This document shows, one piece after another, positions 45,434-53,828 of a stretch of 64,000 bases of DNA. The stretch spans positions 122,901 to 186,900 of the forward strand of contig JBHGXW010000034.1 in NCBI GenBank assembly GCA_041920465.1, in the 5' to 3' direction. This DNA comes from Brevibacillus_H sp041920465 (GTDB taxonomy: Bacteria > Bacillota > Bacilli > Brevibacillales > Brevibacillaceae). The notes beneath the pieces were generated by a model. It was not told the origin of the DNA. It made no database searches and saw only the letters and a program-made list of their open reading frames with translations. The position numbers and the translations under genes are program-made. Within the stretch, counting starts at the first letter, position 1. Each line of letters opens with the position of its first letter.

Positions 45434-46346
45434 TCATGGCGTGCTCGTCTTGCATAAACCGGCGGGCGTCACATCCCACGATTGTGTGGCCAAGGTGCGT
45501 CGGCTTTTTAAAACCAAACGGGTTGGACATACTGGGACGCTTGACCCGGAGGTAACCGGTGTGTTGCCGATTTGTCTGGGCAACGCAACCAGAATCGTGG
45601 AATATTTGCAGGACCATCCCAAAACATACGAAGTCATCATGCGTCTGGGAATATCCACTACAACGGAGGATGCAGGGGGAGAGCGGATCAGCCAAGTCCC
45701 GGTTGACAGCAAATCCATAACCGAAGAGAAGATCAAGGCTTTGTTTGCCCGGTTTATCGGTGACATTGAACAAGTGCCGCCCATGTATTCCGCTGTAAAG
45801 GTAAACGGCCAACGCTTGTACGATCTGGCTCGACAAGGCATGGTCGTGGAACGCAAGGCCCGGACCGTAACCATCCACGAATTGAAGCTACATGAGATCA
45901 GCCAAGGAGATGAAGAAACGGTTCTCGTCTCTTTTTCCTGCCGCTGCTCCAAAGGTACATACATTCGTACATTATGTGTTGACCTGGGTCTTGCTTTGGG
46001 GTATCCTGCCCATATGGCGCGTCTCGTTCGAACCGAAAGCGGCGGCTTTACGCTTAACCAATCCATCCCCCTCGCCGAGCTTGAACAGAAGGCCAACAAT
46101 CAGGAAGATTTATCCGGATTATTGGTCAGCATCGGAGAAGCGCTTTCCTTTCTCCCGCGTTTTCAGGTGCCGCCAAACCGCAAGGCTGCTGTGTTAAACG
46201 GCCTGGAAACCGCATTGCCCGGCGTCCATACGGAGGCAGGAAGTTTGATTTGCCTTTTTGCAAATGATCAATTGCTGGGCATTCATCGGGTGTATCAAGG
46301 ACCGAATGGGCTGTATGCCAAACCGGAAAAAGTTTTTCAATCTTGA
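45423..46346 (+). CDS. truB: tRNA pseudouridine(55) synthase TruB
   Basis: A 307-residue enzyme that makes pseudouridine 55 in tRNA. Motif GVLVLHKPAGVTSHD at the start, KRVGHTGTLDPEVTGVLPIC with the catalytic Asp, and RCSKGTYIRTLCVDLG are present. A C-terminal PUA-like region completes it. Its start is inside nrnA with GAGGTGAGCACGG upstream. Confidence 0.97.
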   Translation: MSGNHGVLVLHKPAGVTSHDCVAKVRRLFKTKRVGHTGTLDPEVTGVLPICLGNATRIVEYLQDHPKTYEVIMRLGISTTTEDAGGERISQVPVDSKSITEEKIKALFARFIGDIEQVPPMYSAVKVNGQRLYDLARQGMVVERKARTVTIHELKLHEISQGDEETVLVSFSCRCSKGTYIRTLCVDLGLALGYPAHMARLVRTESGGFTLNQSIPLAELEQKANNQEDLSGLLVSIGEALSFLPRFQVPPNRKAAVLNGLETALPGVHTEAGSLICLFANDQLLGIHRVYQGPNGLYAKPEKVFQS

Positions 46347-46355
46347 GGTGAGATC

Positions 46356-47297
46356 GTGAAAACCATTCGACTATCGTATCCGCTATCTCCAAGCATCGAA
46401 ACTTCTGATTGTGCCATGGCGATCGGGTATTTTGACGGCGTTCATCTGGGCCATCGCCGGGTGATTCAGAAGGCGATTGATGTGGCTAAGGCGAACGGGT
46501 GGATTAGTGCCGTCTTGACGTTTGATCCTCATCCGCGTGAAGTGTTGGGTCAAACTGGCTATACACGTTATCTCACTCCGCTGGAAGACAAGCTGGAACA
46601 GATGGAGAAAATGGGCGTAGATGTTGTTTATGTCATGACATTTGATATTCCGTTTTCGTCCGTTTATCCTGAGGAGTTCATTACCGAGTGCTTGGCTCCG
46701 CTCAAGGTAAAACATGTTGTCGTAGGATTTGATTACACCTTTGGCTACCGCGGGATGGGTACTGCACTTACCTTGCAGAGCTGCAGCAACGGCCAGTATG
46801 GATTAGATATCATTGGTCCTGTAAATCGGTTGGGAGAAAAAGTATCCTCCACGATTATCCGGGAGTATTTACACCATGGAGACGTAGAGCAAGTTCGCCA
46901 CCTGCTGGGAAGACCGTATCAGATTCGCGGAGTGGTGGTTCACGGGGACAAGCGGGGAAGAACGATTGGATTTCCTACCGCTAATGTTGCGTTAACCCGT
47001 CCTTATCTGATCGGAAAAAACGGTGTCTACGGAGTTCGCTTTACGGTTGACAGTCAAACGTACAATGGTGTCATGAACATCGGCATCAAGCCGACATTCG
47101 AACTGGAGAAGAAAGAAAAATCTTTGGAAGTTCATTTGTTTGACTTTCACGAAGAAATTTACGATAAACCGGTTAGCGTCGAAATTCTCTTCTTCATCCG
47201 CGAGGAACAGAAGTTTGCCGGGATCGAAGCATTAAAAGCGCAGATTCAAAAAGACGTTGCGTTTGCCAAAGAGAAGTTTGCACAGTTGAGTAAGTAA
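46356..47297 (+). CDS. ribF: Bifunctional riboflavin kinase/FAD synthetase
   Basis: A 313-residue enzyme making FMN and FAD. The N-terminal FAD synthetase domain has AIGYFDGVHLGHRRVI. The C-terminal kinase domain has VVHGDKRGRTIGFPTANV and GVYGVRF. GTG 46356 follows TTGAGGTGAGATC. No FMN riboswitch is visible upstream, which fits an operon-internal position. Confidence 0.97.
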   Translation: MKTIRLSYPLSPSIETSDCAMAIGYFDGVHLGHRRVIQKAIDVAKANGWISAVLTFDPHPREVLGQTGYTRYLTPLEDKLEQMEKMGVDVVYVMTFDIPFSSVYPEEFITECLAPLKVKHVVVGFDYTFGYRGMGTALTLQSCSNGQYGLDIIGPVNRLGEKVSSTIIREYLHHGDVEQVRHLLGRPYQIRGVVVHGDKRGRTIGFPTANVALTRPYLIGKNGVYGVRFTVDSQTYNGVMNIGIKPTFELEKKEKSLEVHLFDFHEEIYDKPVSVEILFFIREEQKFAGIEALKAQIQKDVAFAKEKFAQLSK

Positions 47298-47314
47298 GAT
47301 TTTTTGCCCAAGCC

Positions 47315-47344
47315 TTTACTTTGCTTATTTTTCTATGCTATAAT
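47315..47344 (+). promoter_or_regulatory. Promoter of rpsO
   Basis: A perfect TATAAT (47339-47344) with extended TGC before it. The -35 TTTACT (47315-47320) is 18 bases upstream. Predicted start near 47351. Confidence 0.75.
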
Positions 47345-47434
47345 TCCAATGTTGTCTTCTACCACAGCTTGGCTGTCCGATTCTCACCGACGGCAGGCTC
47401 GGCTGATGGGTAAATTTCAGGGAGGTGAGACAAG
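47345..47434 (+). promoter_or_regulatory. rpsO leader with Shine-Dalgarno-sequestering element
   Basis: TCTCACC (47382-47388) is the exact complement of GGTGAGA (47424-47430), which overlaps the GGAGGTGAG ribosome-binding site. Upstream is the hairpin ACAGC-GCTGT (47364-47376), and CCGA (47387-47390) may alternatively pair with TCGG (47399-47402). This resembles S15 autoregulatory leaders that trap or block the 30S subunit. Confidence 0.65.
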
Positions 47435-47704
47435 ATGGCAATCACTCAAGAACGTAAAAATCAATTGATCCAAGATTTCCGTACTCATGATAACGATACT
47501 GGTTCTCCTGAAGTACAAATCGCGATTCTTACTGAAAACATCAACAACCTGAACGATCATCTGCGCGTTCATAAGAAAGACCACCACAGCCGTCGTGGTT
47601 TGTTGAAGATGGTAGGTCAACGTCGTAACTTGTTAAATTACTTGAAAGACTTGGACATTCAACGTTACCGTGTTTTGGTTGATAAACTCGGCCTGCGCCG
47701 ATAA
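47435..47704 (+). CDS. rpsO: 30S ribosomal protein S15
   Basis: An 89-residue S15 of standard length. The patterns DTGSPEVQIAILTENINNL and HHSRRGLLKMVGQRRNLL are diagnostic. It binds the 16S three-way junction and often its own leader. A terminator follows directly. Confidence 0.99.
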   Translation: MAITQERKNQLIQDFRTHDNDTGSPEVQIAILTENINNLNDHLRVHKKDHHSRRGLLKMVGQRRNLLNYLKDLDIQRYRVLVDKLGLRR

Positions 47705-47721
47705 ACGTCTGGTCTTTAGGG

Positions 47722-47747
47722 AAAAGCGGGGAATTCCCGCTTTTTCT
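47722..47747 (+). terminator. Intrinsic terminator after rpsO
   Basis: AAAAGCGGG (47722-47730) and CCCGCTTTT (47736-47744) form the stem around GAATT. T-rich sequence follows. Confidence 0.93.
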
Positions 47748-47785
47748 TCTGCCTATAGGATCTGGTGCTTATTGGCAAGTGAATG

Positions 47786-47820
47786 GCTTCATCGAATACA
47801 TTTCGATCGAAGCTTTTCTT
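47786..47820 (+). promoter_or_regulatory. Terminator-like hairpin in the pnp leader
   Basis: GCTTC (47786-47790) pairs with GAAGC (47809-47813), and TCGAA (47792-47796) with TTCGA (47802-47806). TTTTCTT follows. It lies between the rpsO terminator and pnp, where PNPase genes of other bacteria carry autoregulatory hairpins. Confidence 0.55.
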
Positions 47821-47914
47821 ATACCCTTTTTATTTCGGCTACAGCAGGAAATAATACATAAAAGTAGAAAAAATCAAGAAGACTAACTCTGTTTAAAGGA
47901 GGACTGCTAGCAAT

Positions 47915-50038
47915 ATGGAGCAACAATACCGTACATACGAGTATGAACTAGCAGGCCGGAAACTGGTGCTCGAATTCGGGAAAATGGCGAAACAGGCACA
48001 AGGTTCGGTCTTGGTTCGTTATGGAGATACGGCGGTTCTGTCTGCAGTAACCGTTTCTAAAGAAGCGAAAGCACTTGATTTCTTCCCGCTTACCGTTAAC
48101 TATGAAGAACGTCTCTATGCAGTAGGGAAAATTCCGGGCGGCTTTATCAAGCGGGAAGGACGCCCCAGCGAGAAAGCCATTTTGGCCAGCCGCCTGATTG
48201 ACCGTCCGATTCGTCCGCTCTTTGCCGAAGGTTTCCGCAACGAAGTACAAGTAGTCAATACCGTACTTTCTGTTGATCAGGATTGCTCTCCTGAAGTTGC
48301 GGCAATGATCGGTACGTCAGCAGCGCTTTCTACTTCTGAGATTCCGTTTAACGGACCGATTGCCGGAGTGATCGTGGGCCGCATCGACGGACAGTTTGTG
48401 ATCAACCCGACTGTGGCAGAGGCCGAGAAAAGCGATATTCACCTCACTGTAGCGGGTACACGCGATGCCATCAACATGGTAGAAGCAGGGGCCAACGAGG
48501 TTCCGGAAGAAGTGATGCTGGAAGCGATCATGTATGGCCACAGCGTGATCCAGAAGCTTGTCGACTTCCAGAACAAAATCGTCGAAGAGATCGGCAAACC
48601 GAAGATGGAAGTTGTGCTGCACGAAGTAGCTCCTGAAATCAACACGGCGGTTCGTACATATGCCGACGCAAGATTGCGTGAAGCGATCCGCATTGAAGAA
48701 AAACAGGCTCGTGCTGATGCAATTGATGCGATCAAAGCAGAGGCCAAGGCGCATTTTGCCGAAATTTATCCGGAACAGGAAGCAGCGATTGACGAAGTGC
48801 TTTATAACATCGTCAAAGAAGAAGTGCGCCGTCTGATTACGCATGAGAAAATTCGCCCGGACGGACGGGCTTTGAACGAAATTCGCCCGATTACCTGCGA
48901 AGTGGGGATTTTAAACCGCACGCATGGTTCCGGTTTATTTACCCGCGGCCAAACACAAGCATTAAGCGTATGTACCCTTGGTGCGCTTGGCGATGTTCAG
49001 ATTTTGGACGGATTGGGTCTGGAAGAATCCAAGCGATTCATGCACCATTATAATTTCCCGCCATACAGCGTAGGGGAAGCGCGCCCTCTCCGCCCGCCTG
49101 GCCGCCGCGAAATTGGTCATGGTGCTTTGGGTGAGCGTGCAATCGAACCAATTATCCCGTCTGAAACCGAGTTCCCGTACACCATCCGTCTGGTATCGGA
49201 AGTGCTGGAATCCAACGGTTCTACCTCACAAGCCTCCATTTGTGCCAGCGTATTGGCCTTGATGCAAGCAGGCGTGCCGATCAAGGCTCCGGTTGCCGGT
49301 ATTGCGATGGGCTTGATTATGGACGAGGAAGGCAAACAGTTCTCTATTCTCTCCGACATTCAGGGAATGGAAGATCACTTGGGTGACATGGACTTCAAAG
49401 TAGCCGGTACTGCCCATGGGATTACGGCGCTGCAAATGGACATCAAAATTGCAGGCATTAACCGTGAAATTTTGGAGCAAGCCCTATCCCAAGCAAAGGA
49501 AGGTCGCCTGCACATCCTCGGCAAGATGCTGGAAACCATATCCGAGCCGCGTAAAGAGCTTTCTCCATACGCGCCGAAAATCACGACGCTTACCATCAAT
49601 CCGGAGAAAATCCGTGACGTTATCGGTCCTCAAGGCCGCGTAATCAACAAAATCATCGAAGAAACCGGCGTCAAAATTGACATCGAACAAGATGGACGAG
49701 TATTCATCGCCTCTGTCAGCCAGGAAGCCAACGAACGGGCAAAACAAATCATCGAGGATTTGGTACGCGAGGTGCAAGTTGGACAAGTTTACTTGGGAAC
49801 CGTCAAGCGCGTGGAGAAGTACGGTGCGTTCGTTGAGTTGTTCTCCGGCAAAGAAGGACTCTGCCACATTTCCCAACTGGCGGAAGAGCGCGTAGCGAAG
49901 ACGGAGGACGTCGTCTCTGTCGGTGACAAGATTATGGTGAAAGTAACGGAGATTGACGAACAGGGTCGTGTCAACCTCTCCCGCAAAGCGGCTCTGAAAG
50001 AGCAAGCTACCGTTCAGGAAGCAGCCAAGGCGGAGTAA
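47915..50038 (+). CDS. pnp: Polynucleotide phosphorylase
   Basis: A 707-residue exoribonuclease (B. subtilis 705). Two RNase PH-like domains are present, with KIPGGFIKREGRPSEKAIL in the first and FPPYSVGEARPLRPPGRREIG in the second. A KH domain (about 555-615, IRDVIGPQGRVINKI) and an S1 domain (about 620-690) complete the protein. It degrades mRNA phosphorolytically with RNase Y, CshA and RNase J, the last encoded 9 kb downstream. AAAGGAGGACTGCTAGCAAT precedes the ATG. Confidence 0.99.
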   Translation: MEQQYRTYEYELAGRKLVLEFGKMAKQAQGSVLVRYGDTAVLSAVTVSKEAKALDFFPLTVNYEERLYAVGKIPGGFIKREGRPSEKAILASRLIDRPIRPLFAEGFRNEVQVVNTVLSVDQDCSPEVAAMIGTSAALSTSEIPFNGPIAGVIVGRIDGQFVINPTVAEAEKSDIHLTVAGTRDAINMVEAGANEVPEEVMLEAIMYGHSVIQKLVDFQNKIVEEIGKPKMEVVLHEVAPEINTAVRTYADARLREAIRIEEKQARADAIDAIKAEAKAHFAEIYPEQEAAIDEVLYNIVKEEVRRLITHEKIRPDGRALNEIRPITCEVGILNRTHGSGLFTRGQTQALSVCTLGALGDVQILDGLGLEESKRFMHHYNFPPYSVGEARPLRPPGRREIGHGALGERAIEPIIPSETEFPYTIRLVSEVLESNGSTSQASICASVLALMQAGVPIKAPVAGIAMGLIMDEEGKQFSILSDIQGMEDHLGDMDFKVAGTAHGITALQMDIKIAGINREILEQALSQAKEGRLHILGKMLETISEPRKELSPYAPKITTLTINPEKIRDVIGPQGRVINKIIEETGVKIDIEQDGRVFIASVSQEANERAKQIIEDLVREVQVGQVYLGTVKRVEKYGAFVELFSGKEGLCHISQLAEERVAKTEDVVSVGDKIMVKVTEIDEQGRVNLSRKAALKEQATVQEAAKAE

Positions 50039-50067
50039 CCAATCAAACAACTTCATACTATGCAAGT

Positions 50068-50118
50068 AAAAAAGCTTTTCTTCACGAAGGGTTCTTTGTG
50101 CAGGCAAGCTTTTTTTTT
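50068..50118 (+). terminator. Intrinsic terminator after pnp
   Basis: An outer stem AAAAAAGCTT with AAGCTTTTTT encloses an inner stem CACGAAG (50083-50089) with CTTTGTG (50094-50100). Nine T follow. Confidence 0.85.
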
Positions 50119-50206
50119 CTTCTATCGCTATCGCTTTTCTCATACATTGGACAAAGAGGTATATCTTTCAAAATGGATGTGGAAAGTAAGGTAGAGGTGA
50201 AAATAG

Positions 50207-51175
50207 ATGACAAAAACCCCAAAAAAGTTGCTGTTTTTTTCCTTAGCAGCAGGCATCCTCGTCTTCATTCTGGCCATTTCCGATCCTGTTAATCAATACA
50301 TAAGCGTGATGAAATCGGAAGCATCCAAGGTAAGTGCCGACCGTGACACATCTTTGCGCGATCAGATTTTGGAATGGAAAAAAAAGAAAGATGAAGCGCC
50401 GATTAATGCGTATGTCGACCGGATTTGGAAAGCGATACCCGGATACAATGGTCGGGTCGTTGACGTGGAAGCCTCTTTGGAACAGATGAACAAGCAAAAA
50501 TTAAACACGGAAGAAGGTCTTGTCTTCAAAGAAGTGCCTCCTGAAGTCTCATTGGATCAACTGGGGGCGTATCCCGTTTACCGCGGCAATCCCCAAAAGA
50601 AAGCCGTCAGCTTCATGATCAATGTGGCCTGGGGCAACGAATATTTGGATAAGATGCTGTCAGTGCTAGAGAAGCATAAGATAAAAACGACATTCTTCCT
50701 TGACGGCTCATGGGTAAAAAAATACCCGGAGCTTGCCCGCAAAATAAAAGAGCAGGGTCATGAAATAGCCAATCATGCTTATTCCCATCCCGACATGGCC
50801 AAGCTCGGAGCTGACCGGATAAGACAGGAAATCGGCAAAACGCAGGAGATTATTGAAAGGACATTGGGAGTGAAACCCACCTTATTTGCCCCCCCGTCTG
50901 GCTCCTTTAACAATCAAGTCGTCCGAATTGCGCATGATGAATTCAGGATGAAAACCATTCTTTGGACAGCTGACACCGTAGACTGGCAGAACCCTCCCGT
51001 TCAGGCGATGGTGCAGCGTGTTGAAAAGAAGCTTGGCAATGGTGTACTTCTCCTGATGCATCCAACTTCCTCCTCGGCAAATGGCCTTGAACAATTACTC
51101 AACATTGCCGATAAGCGCGGACTGCAGGTGACCACTGTCTCGGAAGTGCTGTCGAGCAATCGGTTGAAACGGTAA
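50207..51175 (+). CDS. ylxY: YlxY-family polysaccharide deacetylase-like protein
   Basis: A 322-residue protein with an N-terminal signal or anchor (residues 7-24). The NodB-like domain is about 130-310. It has TTFFLDGSWVKKYPELARKI and the HAYSHPDM segment, but the usual catalytic TFDDGP is replaced by INVAWGNE, so the Asp pair is missing. The same replacement is, as I recall, in B. subtilis YlxY. It may be inactive or bind wall glycans. The position after pnp is conserved. Confidence 0.9.
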   Translation: MTKTPKKLLFFSLAAGILVFILAISDPVNQYISVMKSEASKVSADRDTSLRDQILEWKKKKDEAPINAYVDRIWKAIPGYNGRVVDVEASLEQMNKQKLNTEEGLVFKEVPPEVSLDQLGAYPVYRGNPQKKAVSFMINVAWGNEYLDKMLSVLEKHKIKTTFFLDGSWVKKYPELARKIKEQGHEIANHAYSHPDMAKLGADRIRQEIGKTQEIIERTLGVKPTLFAPPSGSFNNQVVRIAHDEFRMKTILWTADTVDWQNPPVQAMVQRVEKKLGNGVLLLMHPTSSSANGLEQLLNIADKRGLQVTTVSEVLSSNRLKR

Positions 51176-51193
51176 GTTTTATCCAAAGTATTG

Positions 51194-51222
51194 TTGTGCG
51201 TGCTGGTGAATTTTGCTATAGT
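51194..51222 (+). promoter_or_regulatory. Promoter of mlpA
   Basis: TTGTGC (51194-51199) and TATAGT (51217-51222) are 17 bases apart, with TGC extending the -10. Predicted start near 51229, 75 bases before mlpA. Confidence 0.65.
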
Positions 51223-51302
51223 AAGACGCAGGTTCAGTTACCTCATGCAATGCGTATAGATAGGAATGAGTGTAACGAAGGTTTTCTTAGAGGAGGATCT
51301 AC

Positions 51303-52559
51303 GTGATTCAACGACACACCTGTGAAAATGGTCTTAGAATTGTAACGGAAAAAATCCCATCGGTTCGTTCCGTTGCCCTTGGAATTTGGGTTGGAACAGG
51401 TTCCAAGTTTGAAGATGAGGCCAATAATGGGATTTCCCATTTTCTTGAACATATGTTTTTCAAAGGTACTGCCTCGCGTACAGCCAAAGAGATTGCCGAA
51501 GCTTTCGATGAAATTGGCGGTAATGTGAACGCATTTACTTCCAAAGAGTACACATGTTACTACGCTCGAGTGCTTGACCAGCATGCCGTGATTGCGCTTG
51601 ATGTGTTAACCGACATGTTCTTTCATTCCACATTTGATGCAGAAGAATTGGAAAAGGAAAAAAATGTGGTTATCGAAGAGATCGGCATGTATGAAGATAC
51701 TCCGGATGACTTGGTTCATGATTTGATCGCCCGTGCCAGCTATCCTGATCATCCATTGGGGTATTCCATCCTCGGCACGGAGGAAGTGCTCCGCCGTTTA
51801 ACCCGGGATGATCTGACCAACTATATCCAGAACAAATATACACCTGCCAATACCGTAATCACGGTAGCCGGGAATTTCAGAGAGGAATTGATTGAAGCGA
51901 TTAAAGAAAGATTTTCCCGGTTTGCCCGTCCGGCGGCAAGTCTGGAGGTGGCAGCACCGAAGTTCATGGCTCATACGATCGCCCATCATAAAGCGACGGA
52001 ACAAGCTCACCTGTGTCTTTCACTACCGGGATTGCATGTCGGTCATGATCAAATATACTCTTTGATTCTATTAAACAATGTTATCGGCGGTAGCATGAGC
52101 TCACGCCTGTTCCAGGAGATTCGCGAAGAGCGCGGTTTGGCCTACTCTGTCTATTCCTATCATTCGGCTTACAAAGAGTGCGGGACATTTTCCGTCTACT
52201 CCGGTACGGCTCCTGAGCATGTAGGGCAGGTCTTTGATATTGTAACGAACGTCTTGCACGATATTGCGGAAAAAGGGATTACCGAAAAAGAATTGAACAA
52301 AGGAAAAGAGCAGCTGAAAGGCAGTCTGATGCTGAGTCTGGAAAGCACCAACAGCCGGATGAACCGACTGGGCAAAAACGAGCTTCTCTTGGGACGCCAC
52401 TTAAATCTGGACGAGATTATTGCCCGCATTGATCAGGTCACCAATGATTCCATCCTGGAAGTGGCAAACCAATTGTTTCGTTCCAAATTAGCGATTGCGA
52501 TGGTAAGTCCGTTGGAGAACTTCCCAAATAACGTGCGAAATGACGTACTGCTCGGCTAG
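51303..52559 (+). CDS. mlpA: M16-family zinc peptidase MlpA (YmxG)
   Basis: A 418-residue M16B peptidase. The inverted zinc motif HFLEH is at residues 46-50 (H46, E49, H50), with the third ligand region about 70-80 residues later (EKNVVIEEIGMYEDTPDDL). GTG 51303 follows GAGGAGGATCTAC. It is the homologue of B. subtilis MlpA/YmxG, between ylxY and ymxH. dut is inserted after it here, 12 bases on. Confidence 0.95.
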   Translation: MIQRHTCENGLRIVTEKIPSVRSVALGIWVGTGSKFEDEANNGISHFLEHMFFKGTASRTAKEIAEAFDEIGGNVNAFTSKEYTCYYARVLDQHAVIALDVLTDMFFHSTFDAEELEKEKNVVIEEIGMYEDTPDDLVHDLIARASYPDHPLGYSILGTEEVLRRLTRDDLTNYIQNKYTPANTVITVAGNFREELIEAIKERFSRFARPAASLEVAAPKFMAHTIAHHKATEQAHLCLSLPGLHVGHDQIYSLILLNNVIGGSMSSRLFQEIREERGLAYSVYSYHSAYKECGTFSVYSGTAPEHVGQVFDIVTNVLHDIAEKGITEKELNKGKEQLKGSLMLSLESTNSRMNRLGKNELLLGRHLNLDEIIARIDQVTNDSILEVANQLFRSKLAIAMVSPLENFPNNVRNDVLLG

Positions 52560-52571
52560 GAGGCAAGGGTA

Positions 52572-53033
52572 ATGTCTTTTGATGTAAAAATAAAGAAAAT
52601 GTCACCCATGATTGGGACAGAGATTCCGCTTCCGTTTTATGCAACCAAAGGATCAGCCGGCTTGGATTTGTCGGCATGCATCGAGGAAGCGATTACGATC
52701 CGGCCGGGTGAAAGAGCCAAAATTCCTACGGGCATTGCCATCCAGATGCCGCATTCAGAAGTGGTTGGCCTCGTATTTCCACGCAGCGGTAACGCATGGA
52801 AATACGGCGTGTCGATGACCAATGCGGTTGGTGTGATTGACAGTGACTATACCGGGGAAATTCAAGTTATTCTGCAAAACCTTGATTCCGATAACCCTTT
52901 TGTTGTGAAAAAGGGAGACAGGATCGCGCAACTCGTTTTCGTTCCCGTCTATCAAGCCAACTTGCAGGTAGTGGACGAATTGGATGAGTCAGAACGAGGT
53001 GCAGGCGGTTTCGGGTCAACCGGAACCATCTAA
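52572..53033 (+). CDS. dut: dUTP diphosphatase (dUTPase)
   Basis: A 153-residue trimeric dUTPase. Motif 1 AGLDLSA, motif 2 FPRSGNAWKYGV, motif 3 NAVGVIDSDYTGEIQV, motif 4 GDRIAQLV and motif 5 RGAGGFGSTG are all present. It hydrolyses dUTP to dUMP. In motif 2, N-A-W replaces the common L-A-x, a modest variation. It is cotranscribed with mlpA and ends at a bidirectional terminator. Confidence 0.96.
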   Translation: MSFDVKIKKMSPMIGTEIPLPFYATKGSAGLDLSACIEEAITIRPGERAKIPTGIAIQMPHSEVVGLVFPRSGNAWKYGVSMTNAVGVIDSDYTGEIQVILQNLDSDNPFVVKKGDRIAQLVFVPVYQANLQVVDELDESERGAGGFGSTGTI

Positions 53034-53060
53034 TCCGGCAAAATCCATACTTCTCGTGCA

Positions 53061-53088
53061 AAAATCCGGCCAAAAACCGGATTTTTTT
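53061..53088. terminator. Bidirectional terminator between dut and a minus-strand gene
   Basis: AAAATCCGG (53061-53069) pairs with CCGGATTTT (53077-53085). T-runs occur on both strands, so it can end both the plus dut and the minus gene at 53093. Confidence 0.88.
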
Positions 53089-53092
53089 CTTT

Positions 53093-53308
53093 TCATTTTC
53101 TGGGGCGCTTTGATTGATCATAGTCATCATAGTATCCTTTTCCATGCAGATACACAGAGTTGTCTGTTCCGTACAGGTTGCCAATTCCTAGAAGCGCAGA
53201 AAGCAATAAAAAAATAAGAACGTACCCAGCCATGAACTTTCCCAGAGAAAAGCAGACGATGATTGTGAAGAGAAAAATCGCCAACAAATACCAGATAATT
53301 TTTTTCAT
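53093..53308 (-). CDS. Small two-helix membrane protein, unknown
   Basis: A 71-residue protein read on the minus strand. The ATG at 53308 has GGAAGGGGTTCTT just upstream, a good ribosome-binding site; the in-frame ATG further out lacks one. It begins MKKIIWYLLAIFLFTIIVCF, a first membrane helix, with a second at about 28-45, then a hydrophilic tail ending GKGYYDDYDQSKRPRK. Convergent with dut and divergent from ymxH. I do not recognise a family. Confidence 0.68.
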   Translation of the reverse strand: MKKIIWYLLAIFLFTIIVCFSLGKFMAGYVLIFLLLSALLGIGNLYGTDNSVYLHGKGYYDDYDQSKRPRK

Positions 53309-53433
53309 AAGAACCCCTTCCAGCCAATTGTTTCCAATTAATACGATTGAAATTTGTATATGTTTCAACGCATTGTCCTGTTTTGTTTTGCATATAGGAA
53401 AGTGTAAATACTGGCGAGAGGTGGCGTTTATTT

Positions 53434-53694
53434 ATGCGGCTGAGCGAGCTTGGAGGCAAAGAAATTATCGGATTCGACAACGGAGAGCGTTTGGGTGTAA
53501 TCAGCCAATCCGATTTGGAGATTAATCCGAACACGGGTGAAATCAGATCAATCATTTTGCCGGAGCCTTCCTTATTCGGATTTGGAAAGCGCAAAGAGGG
53601 TATCGTGATTCCCTGGAAATCCATTCTGAAAATTGGTCCGGATACAATGATTGTTGAGTTGAATTCGCAAAAACAACATGCTTCTGAAAAGTAG
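53434..53694 (+). CDS. ymxH: PRC-barrel protein YmxH (YlmC/YmxH family)
   Basis: An 86-residue PRC-barrel protein. MRLSELGGKEIIGFDNGERLG and LFGFGKRKEGIVIPWKSI are family features. In B. subtilis ymxH precedes the dipicolinate synthase genes, as here. Function is unknown; spore-forming bacteria keep it. A hairpin follows about 75 bases downstream. Confidence 0.9.
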   Translation: MRLSELGGKEIIGFDNGERLGVISQSDLEINPNTGEIRSIILPEPSLFGFGKRKEGIVIPWKSILKIGPDTMIVELNSQKQHASEK

Positions 53695-53769
53695 TCTCCT
53701 GTCACCGAATAACGATGTGGAGAATAGGATGGGGAAGACCGCAACGATTTTTAGGTACTCACATGAAAG

Positions 53770-53796
53770 GAAAACCTTTGCGTTTCGAGGTTTTCT
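53770..53796 (+). terminator. Hairpin with T-run between ymxH and dpaA
   Basis: AAAACCT (53771-53777) pairs with AGGTTTT (53788-53794), extended by one G-C pair; CTT follows. Probably separates ymxH from the sporulation genes. I could not identify a clear sigma-K promoter for dpaA. Confidence 0.6.
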
Positions 53797-53828
53797 TGCA
53801 GTAAAATGTTTGGAAAGGGGAACGCAGC

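Noticed and set aside
46347..46355. FMN riboswitch before ribF
   Set aside because: Only 9 bases separate truB and ribF, so no riboswitch can fit.
47670..47861. Plus-strand 63-residue frame between rpsO and pnp
   Set aside because: It starts inside rpsO in another frame and runs through the terminator; no ribosome-binding site.
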